Positions 58,820 to 64,000 of a stretch of DNA of 64,000 nucleotides are shown piece after piece. The stretch comes from Paraburkholderia sp. Its GTDB lineage: Bacteria; Pseudomonadota; Gammaproteobacteria; Burkholderiales; Burkholderiaceae. Where the stretch lies: assembly GCF_028283785.1 (NCBI RefSeq), contig NZ_JAPWKB010000002.1:124001-188000 (forward strand), written 5' to 3'. The position numbers were made by a program, and so were the translations under genes. The notes below the pieces were generated by a model. The model searched no databases, was not told the origin of the DNA, and saw only the letters and a list, made by a program, of their open reading frames with translations. Within the stretch, counting starts at the first letter, position 1, and each line of letters begins with the position of its first letter.

Positions 58820-59983
58820 ATGAGAATCGTTTTATTTGCGCTCGCACTCGCGGCATTCGCGATCGGCACCACGGAGTTCGCGCCGATGGGCCTGTTGCCG
58901 GTGATCGCCACCGGCGTCGGCGTGTCGATTCCCACTGCGGGCATGCTGGTCAGCGCGTACGCAGTCGGCGTGATGATCGGTGCGCCGGTGATGACGCTCG
59001 CACTCAGTCCGATCAGCCGCAAATCGGCGCTGATCGGTTTGATGGCGATCTTCACGGTCGGCAATCTGCTGTCGGCGGTGGCACCGGGCTATACGTCTCT
59101 GCTGATCGCACGCGTCGTCACGAGCCTCGCGCATGGCGCGTTCTTCGGTCTAGGCTCACTCGTCGCGGCGAATATCGCGCCTAAGGAGAAACGCGCGGCC
59201 GCCGTCTCGACCATGTTCATGGGCCTGACCATCGCCAATATCGGCGGCGTACCGGCCGCGACGTGGATCGGTCAACTGGTGGGCTGGCGCGTCGCGTTCG
59301 CCGGCACGGCGGGGCTCGGCGTGGTCGCCATGATCGCAATCGCATTCGCGCTGCCGCGCGGCGAGAAAGGCGAGATGCCCGAGGTACGCCGCGAACTGCG
59401 CGTGCTGATGCGCCCGCCCGTGCTGCGCGCACTCGCCACCACGGTGCTGGGCGCGGGCGCGATGTTCACGCTCTACACCTATGTCGCGGCCGTGCTGGAA
59501 CACGTCACGCAGGCGTCGCCGCACTTCGTCACGCTGGCTTTGATCGTGATCGGCGTGGGCTTCACGATCGGCAATTTCGTCAGCGGCAAGCTGACCGACC
59601 ACTCGTTGCGCGGCACGTTGATCGGTTGCTTCGCGATGCTCGCGGTGATCATGTTCGTGTTCCCGTGGCTCGCGCAGACCGATCCGGGCGCGATCTTCGC
59701 GTTGCTGCTGTGGGGCGCGGCCACCTTCGCCGTCGTGCCGCCGTTGCAGATGCGCGTGATGCAGGCCGCGCACGACGCGCCTGGGCTCGCGTCGTCGGTG
59801 AATATCGGTGCGTTCAATCTGGGGAATGCGCTCGGCGCGGCAGCGGGCGGCGTCGTGCTTGCGGCGGGTCTGAGCTATGCGTGGATCGCCCCGGCCGGCG
59901 GTGTGCTCGCGATTGCCGGCCTGGTCATGGTGATGGCCAGCAAACGTCCGCCGTCGGCGGAAGGCGCGCTCGCGTCGGCCTGA
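58820..59983 (+). CDS. MFS transporter (AraJ-like drug/sugar efflux family)
   Basis: A 387-residue major-facilitator protein with 12 predicted membrane helices. Family features include AIGTTEFAPMGLLPVIATGV at the start, AYAVGVMIGAPVMTLALSPI, RVVTSLAHGAFFGLGSLVAA and VNIGAFNLGNALGAAAGGVV near the end. Such DHA1-type pumps export arabinose-like sugars, chloramphenicol or other drugs. It is controlled by the divergent TetR gene through paired operators. A strong terminator follows at 60028. Confidence 0.9.
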   Translation: MRIVLFALALAAFAIGTTEFAPMGLLPVIATGVGVSIPTAGMLVSAYAVGVMIGAPVMTLALSPISRKSALIGLMAIFTVGNLLSAVAPGYTSLLIARVVTSLAHGAFFGLGSLVAANIAPKEKRAAAVSTMFMGLTIANIGGVPAATWIGQLVGWRVAFAGTAGLGVVAMIAIAFALPRGEKGEMPEVRRELRVLMRPPVLRALATTVLGAGAMFTLYTYVAAVLEHVTQASPHFVTLALIVIGVGFTIGNFVSGKLTDHSLRGTLIGCFAMLAVIMFVFPWLAQTDPGAIFALLLWGAATFAVVPPLQMRVMQAAHDAPGLASSVNIGAFNLGNALGAAAGGVVLAAGLSYAWIAPAGGVLAIAGLVMVMASKRPPSAEGALASA

Positions 59984-60027
59984 AGCGCGTCACGCGCAGA
60001 CGATGAAACAAACGGCTTCGACACAAG

Positions 60028-60068
60028 AAAAACCGCGCGCCATGGGTCAAGCATGGCGCGCGGTTTTG
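60028..60068. terminator. Strong bidirectional terminator
   Basis: AAAACCGCGCGCCATG (60029-60044) pairs with CATGGCGCGCGGTTTT (60052-60067) across a seven-base loop; A/T runs flank both sides. It ends the MFS gene and the convergent DUF4142 gene. Confidence 0.92.
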
Positions 60069-60115
60069 CGTTGACGGTACACACGTCAACGTGTCGACAC
60101 ATCAACGCATCATGC

Positions 60116-60700
60116 TTACTGCAGATGCTTGCGCTTCGCGAGTTCCTGCGCTTCCGCGTAATGCGCCTGAATCGTCGGCAACGCTTTGCGTGCGGCGTCC
60201 TTCAACTGTTCGTTTCGTCCGGACGCAATTTCCGCCTGGAATGCGGACAGTGCTTTCTGTTCGTCGGCGAGCGCGACCTGCTGGATATAGAGCTTGTCGA
60301 ATGCATCGCCGCGCAAATCCTTGATGCTGTCGATGGTCGCGGTGTCGGGATCGTCGCGCGGCACATCCACGCCGCGCGGGCTTGCAGCGCGCAAACTCGC
60401 GGTCAGCTTCGTGTTATCGGCAGCGACTTTTTCGGCGAAGGCTTTCACATCGCGATCCGTCGAACGCGACGTCGCGAGACGCGCGGCATCGCGTTGCGTC
60501 GATACGGCTTTGGTCGCGTCGGCCACGAACGCTTCGTCGGCGGCATGCAATTTCGTGTCGGCCGAAGCGGCCGGTTGTGCGGTTTGCGCATGCGCTACGT
60601 TAGCCAGCAGCAGCAAGCTTGCGGCCGATGCACACGCAACCGAACCGAGCGACTTGAGTGACGGAATCGACTTCAGCGAAGCGAAAGAGAAACGGGACAT
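60116..60700 (-). CDS. Exported DUF4142 protein
   Basis: A 194-residue protein with a signal peptide (cleavage after NVAHAQ) and a DUF4142 domain, a four-helix ferritin-like bundle: KLHAADEAFVADATKAVSTQ, DVKAFAEKVAADNTKLTASL, DAFDKLYIQQVALADEQKAL and IQAHYAEAQELAKRK. I see no clear di-metal ligand set. The family is common in Burkholderiales; its role is unknown, possibly stress-related. AAAGGAG precedes the ATG at 60700; the longer frame to 60832 is not used. Confidence 0.85.
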   Translation of the reverse strand: MSRFSFASLKSIPSLKSLGSVACASAASLLLLANVAHAQTAQPAASADTKLHAADEAFVADATKAVSTQRDAARLATSRSTDRDVKAFAEKVAADNTKLTASLRAASPRGVDVPRDDPDTATIDSIKDLRGDAFDKLYIQQVALADEQKALSAFQAEIASGRNEQLKDAARKALPTIQAHYAEAQELAKRKHLQ

Positions 60701-60866
60701 GCGGACTCCTTTCATGGGCTTAGAGCAGTCGGTGCCGTCAATCCTCTGACGACACCAGCGGTTGCATTCTAGGTGCCCATGAAAGGCCAAGGTGATACGA
60801 GTCTGTCGCGGGTGTAACGGGTGGTAACGCATGTATCGCGAGTCACGTCACCGCGATAAGCATGCG

Positions 60867-62033
60867 TCAGCGAGTCGGCACGCCTTCCCGCCACTCGCCC
60901 CAATGCGTGGCGATATCCTGCACAAGAGGATTCCCGGCGCGATACAGATTCTCGATTGCCGGTGCGAAGCCACCTTGCGTCGCGTAGTTGACGAGATTGT
61001 CCGACGCGGACTGTCCGTCATAAGGCCGGTCGAAATCCGAACCCGAGCGCAATGCCGCCACACGATCGAGATCGACACGCCCCGTACTCGCGGCGCGCTT
61101 CAACGCTTCGTACGTCGCGTTGTCTTCCTGTTGCGTCGTGCAATACGTGCCCTTGTTGTCCGTCATCTGTTTGGTCCAGACACGCGCGCGCTCGCCGATG
61201 TACTTGCCGGACCACCACGTGTCGCCCGCCAGCGTATCGCACTGGATCACTTTCGGCGGCAGGTTCGCAGGCGCATAGCTGTATTTCGCGCGCGCCGTCT
61301 GCGCGTCCGCGCTGTCCATCAATGCAACGTTGCGCGACAACGCAAACGCGGCATCCGCAAGAGCGGGATTCAGCGTGAACGTTTCCGTCCGGTAATCGAG
61401 CGGTGGCTTTTCGGTCGGCGATTTGGTATTGATGCCAAGAAAACCGCTCGGCCAGCTATCGGGCTTTTCACGTGCGTCGATTTCCCATTGGATACCGAAA
61501 TCCACCAGGTACTTCGCCCATGCCGCCGATCCGATCGTTCCTTGCATCGGGTCGATCCCGGCGATGCCGGCAATCATGAAATAGGTGTGGCGCAAATCGA
61601 ATTTATCGGAGAACGTGAGCGCCATCAGCGATGCCGATGCATTGCTGTGTCCCATCCCCGTCGTCATCACACAGACGTCCTGCCGATTGCAATGCACGAC
61701 CGGATAGTCGGGCGACAGACCCGGCACCTTGATCTCTTTCCACGGCCCGAGGCGGTCGAGCCACACCTGCCCTTCCGGTCCGAACATCGAAATGATCATC
61801 ACCTTCACATCGCGGCCGCCGCCGTGACTGTTGCCGCGCGAGGAGTCGTCCGAGTCTTGCGCGAAGGTGGACGAACATGCGCCGAACGCAATCGTCGCTG
61901 CGAGCGCGACCAGACTGCGCGCGATCACGCGTGCCGGAGAGCGGACGCGGCGCGAACGCGGGGAATCACGGGAATCGTGGGCGTGGCGGGAATGGCTGAC
62001 GTGCGGGGATGTCGACTGTGCAATCACGTTCAT
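60867..62033 (-). CDS. Purine nucleoside permease (NUP) family protein
   Basis: A 388-residue protein of the NUP family first described as purine nucleoside permeases in yeast. It has a hydrophobic leader with a lipobox-like end (ALAATIAFGACSS), so it is probably an exported lipoprotein, not a membrane channel. Conserved segments are MIISMFGPEGQVWLDRLGPW, VMTTGMGHSNASASLMALTF, FMIAGIAGIDPMQGTIGSAA and GDTWWSGKYIGERARVW. The fold resembles purine nucleoside phosphorylase, so a periplasmic nucleoside hydrolase or binding role is also possible. GGAG lies upstream of the ATG at 62033. Confidence 0.83.
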   Translation of the reverse strand: MNVIAQSTSPHVSHSRHAHDSRDSPRSRRVRSPARVIARSLVALAATIAFGACSSTFAQDSDDSSRGNSHGGGRDVKVMIISMFGPEGQVWLDRLGPWKEIKVPGLSPDYPVVHCNRQDVCVMTTGMGHSNASASLMALTFSDKFDLRHTYFMIAGIAGIDPMQGTIGSAAWAKYLVDFGIQWEIDAREKPDSWPSGFLGINTKSPTEKPPLDYRTETFTLNPALADAAFALSRNVALMDSADAQTARAKYSYAPANLPPKVIQCDTLAGDTWWSGKYIGERARVWTKQMTDNKGTYCTTQQEDNATYEALKRAASTGRVDLDRVAALRSGSDFDRPYDGQSASDNLVNYATQGGFAPAIENLYRAGNPLVQDIATHWGEWREGVPTR

Positions 62034-62510
62034 CTGGCGGTTCTCCGAAGTTGGGAAGCGGACGCATGAACAGCACGATCGGGCGGCGCGACCGGCTGCG
62101 GACGTGCCGCCGGAATGCCCGAACCCGGCGATTATAAAGTCGACAAAATAATTGGTAAGGTGGACGCCACGCATTTGTCAGAAATTTGAAAGCACGGTAA
62201 TTCACGCCTGACGACGTGCTTCACTCGTTGCACGTTCAACCATCTGCAAATCACACCGCGCGCAAAAGACTGCGCCCACGCGCGCCGCCGAAAAAATATC
62301 TTTCCATTTATTGCATCCACCGTTCTCCCGATGCCGTAAGTGCGGTTGGAGACTCGCTTCTACGCAGCGATACGAATTCGTTCACGACTGAGCGGAGGGG
62401 AGCCTTTGTGTCCGCCATTCGCGTCGTCGCACTCCACGTGCCGTTCGGTTGTCTCCACGTCAGTGTCGCGAATCCGCGGTCTCCCTGCGATTCCTCTGAG
62501 GAGCACGGTC
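62034..62510. other. Divergent intergenic region
   Basis: A 477-base region between the NUP and ferritin-like genes, AT-richer around 62140-62330. No gene with a credible start is seen. GAGGAG at about 62498-62503 is the ribosome site of the next gene. Confidence 0.45.
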
Positions 62511-63488
62511 ATGTCCGAATCCAAAACACAGTCAGAATCCCTAATCGATGTTTTCGATCGCCGCGTCGAACGGCGTTTGCAGCGCAGACAATTTTTCAGG
62601 AACGCCGGTGGTCTCGGCCTCGGTCTGGTTGGCGGCACACTCATCAGCGCATGCGGCGGCGGTTCCGGCGATAACGCATCGGCCGCGAGCGGCCCCACCG
62701 ACGCGGAGATTCTCAACTTCGCGCTCAACCTCGAATACCTCGAATCGCAGTTCTACGCGTATGCGACGACCGGCGCCGGATTGCCCGCCAGCATGACCAC
62801 CGGCGTCGGAACAGCAGGCACGGTGATCGCGGGCACGCAAGTGCCGTTTCAGGATGCAGTCGTCAAAGCCTATGCAAACGAGATCGCGAAGGACGAGCTG
62901 GAGCACGTGACGTTCCTGCGCAGCGCGTTGGGTTCGTCGGCCGTTGCGCAACCGTCGATCGACATCGGCGGCACCGATCCGAACGGCGCATTCTCGAATG
63001 CGGCACGCGCCGCCGGACTGGTCGGCTCGGGCGTCGCGTTCAATCCGTACGAGAGCGACAACAACTTTCTGCTCGGCGCGTTCATCTTCGAAGACGTCGG
63101 CGTGACGGCCTATAAAGGCGCGTCGCCGCTGATCAGCAACAAGACCTTCCTCGAAGCCGCTGCCGGGATTCTCGCCGCCGAGGCCTATCACGCGGGTCTG
63201 GTCCGCACCGTGCTGTACGCAAAAGGAATCGACACGTCGAGCATCGCGAGCGCGGCCAACGCCATCTCCGCCGCGCGTGCCGCGCTCGACAACAACGGTC
63301 ACGACGATCAGGGCATCACCGGTGCGACGACGGACATCTCGAACATCGTTCCGCTCGACAGCAACGGGCTTGCGTACAGCCGCAACTACGCGAACGTGCT
63401 GAACATCGTGTATCTGACGAGTACGGCGGCGGTCAAGGGCGGCTTCTTCCCGAACGGCGTCAACGGCACGCTGCATATGAGCGCGTGA
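62511..63488 (+). CDS. Tat-exported ferritin-like domain lipoprotein
   Basis: A 325-residue protein of the Ferritin_2 family. The leader LQRRQFFRNAGGLGLGLVGG has a twin-arginine motif, and LISACGGGS is a lipobox, so it is probably a folded Tat lipoprotein. The mature part has the ferritin-like ligands: AEILNFALNLEYLESQFYAY, VKAYANEIAKDELEHVTFLR, FIFEDVGVTAYKG and ILAAEAYHAGLVRTVLY, each carrying the Glu/His expected in a di-iron helix bundle. Members are found in the periplasm of desiccation- or stress-tolerant bacteria. It is followed by an NRAMP transporter gene, suggesting a link to manganese or iron handling. Confidence 0.87.
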   Translation: MSESKTQSESLIDVFDRRVERRLQRRQFFRNAGGLGLGLVGGTLISACGGGSGDNASAASGPTDAEILNFALNLEYLESQFYAYATTGAGLPASMTTGVGTAGTVIAGTQVPFQDAVVKAYANEIAKDELEHVTFLRSALGSSAVAQPSIDIGGTDPNGAFSNAARAAGLVGSGVAFNPYESDNNFLLGAFIFEDVGVTAYKGASPLISNKTFLEAAAGILAAEAYHAGLVRTVLYAKGIDTSSIASAANAISAARAALDNNGHDDQGITGATTDISNIVPLDSNGLAYSRNYANVLNIVYLTSTAAVKGGFFPNGVNGTLHMSA

Positions 63489-63496
63489 CGCGTCGC

Positions 63497-63529
63497 CCGG
63501 TTCCCGTCGCGATTAGCGGCGGGAACCGG
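63497..63529 (+). terminator. Hairpin after the ferritin-like gene
   Basis: CCGGTTCCCG (63497-63506) pairs with CGGGAACCGG (63520-63529). No T run follows, so it may be a weak terminator or an RNA-stability or attenuation element between this gene and mntH. Confidence 0.45.
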
Positions 63530-63554
63530 TATTCGAGCTTGCGAAGGAGCCAGC

Positions 63555-64000
63555 ATGAACGAAGCGATCAGCACGTCGGCGGTCCCGCAGACGTTGACCG
63601 AACAAACCTGCGTCGATATCCGCGAGACGCTGGCCGGCCGGCGACGCGGTTTGCGCGCGATGCTGCCGTTCGCGGGCCCGGCCGTGGTCGCGTCGATTGC
63701 GTATATGGACCCCGGCAACTTCGCGACCAATATCCAGGCGGGCGCGGGTTACGGCTACACGCTGCTCTGGGTCGTGGCGATTGCGAATATCGTCGCGATG
63801 CTGTTCCAGTCGCTGTCGGCGAAACTCGGGCTCGTGACCGGCCGCAATCTCGCGGAGTTGTGCCGCGAATCGCTACCGCGACGCTACGTGATCGCGATGT
63901 GGCTCATCAGCGAAATCGCGGCGATGGCAACCGATCTCGCGGAATTCGTCGGCGGTGCGATCGGCGTGTCGCTACTCACCCATCTACCGATGTTGCCGGG
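63555..64000 (+). CDS. mntH: NRAMP family divalent metal transporter (N-terminal part)
   Basis: The first 148 codons of an NRAMP transporter; the gene runs off the window. The metal-binding segment of helix 1 is intact: [20 protein letters not shown], with the Asp-Pro-Gly-Asn motif, followed by [20 protein letters not shown] and [25 protein letters not shown] proteins import manganese or iron with protons. AAGGAG precedes the ATG by seven bases. It follows the ferritin-like lipoprotein gene by 66 bases and may share its transcript. Confidence 0.9.
   Translation, partial: MNEAISTSAVPQTLTEQTCVDIRETLAGRRRGLRAMLPFAGPAVVASIAYMDPGNFATNIQAGAGYGYTLLWVVAIANIVAMLFQSLSAKLGLVTGRNLAELCRESLPRRYVIAMWLISEIAAMATDLAEFVGGAIGVSLLTHLPMLP

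Overview
The window is about 64 kb of high-GC DNA (most sampled lines are 60-66% G+C) with dense, intact, operon-organised genes. The mix of LysR/IclR/MocR/GlxA regulators, many small-molecule ABC transporters and Burkholderiales-type families (FUSC exporter, DUF4142, DUF427, H-NS-like domain, BMP-type ABC cluster) suggests a Burkholderiaceae chromosome or chromid of the Paraburkholderia/Caballeronia kind. I saw no rRNA, tRNA, insertion sequence, integrase or CRISPR array.

Layout. 1-5.5 kb: TPR/glycosyltransferase-like protein, DUF3303, two envelope lipoprotein-type proteins, and an OmpR-type regulator whose phospho-acceptor Asp is Thr. 5.8-9.7 kb: enone/electrophile detoxification (zinc-free MDR reductase, LysR, Old Yellow Enzyme, DJ-1/PfpI). 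10-12.5 kb: DUF427, FUSC exporter, and a 3-methyladenine glycosylase without the usual zinc ligands. 12.6-21.2 kb: LysR, then a catabolic unit of FAD-linked oxidase, polyamine-type ABC transporter with a fused double permease, DapA-family aldolase/lyase and an IclR regulator; the same 15-bp palindrome lies before the oxidase and before iclR. 21.4-29.7 kb: PRC-barrel protein; asparaginase, D-amino-acid dehydrogenase and amino-acid binding protein divergent from a GlxA regulator; IclR and a polar amino-acid ABC transporter. 29.8-37.4 kb: a taurine unit (SDR, TauE/SafE exporter, class III aminotransferase; divergent MocR regulator; tauABC). It contains no sulfoacetaldehyde acetyltransferase, so it looks like the route that takes nitrogen from taurine and exports isethionate. 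tauA carries a one-base frameshift in a G run.

37.5-44.2 kb: a compositionally distinct stretch (about 47-54% G+C in sampled lines) with an OsmC-YcaO fusion, a GFA-family protein and, alone, a 1109-residue protein joining a calcineurin-like phosphoesterase, a STAND-like NTPase module with a degenerate P-loop, and helical repeats. The last is the best candidate for an undescribed system, probably a one-gene conflict or anti-phage sensor.

44.2-54 kb: a nitrogen-scavenging island. A minus-strand operon (isochorismatase-fold hydrolase, amidase, AtzG, AtzE, AtzH/HpxZ) diverges from a BMP-type purine/nucleoside-like ABC transporter plus TetR regulator behind a well-formed sigma-54 promoter. 54-64 kb: H-NS-like small protein, LysE exporter, CheY-like protein, GlsB/YeaQ membrane protein, ZapE-like ATPase, TetR with an MFS efflux pump and paired operators, DUF4142 protein, purine nucleoside permease family protein, a Tat-exported ferritin-like lipoprotein, and the start of an NRAMP metal transporter running off the window.
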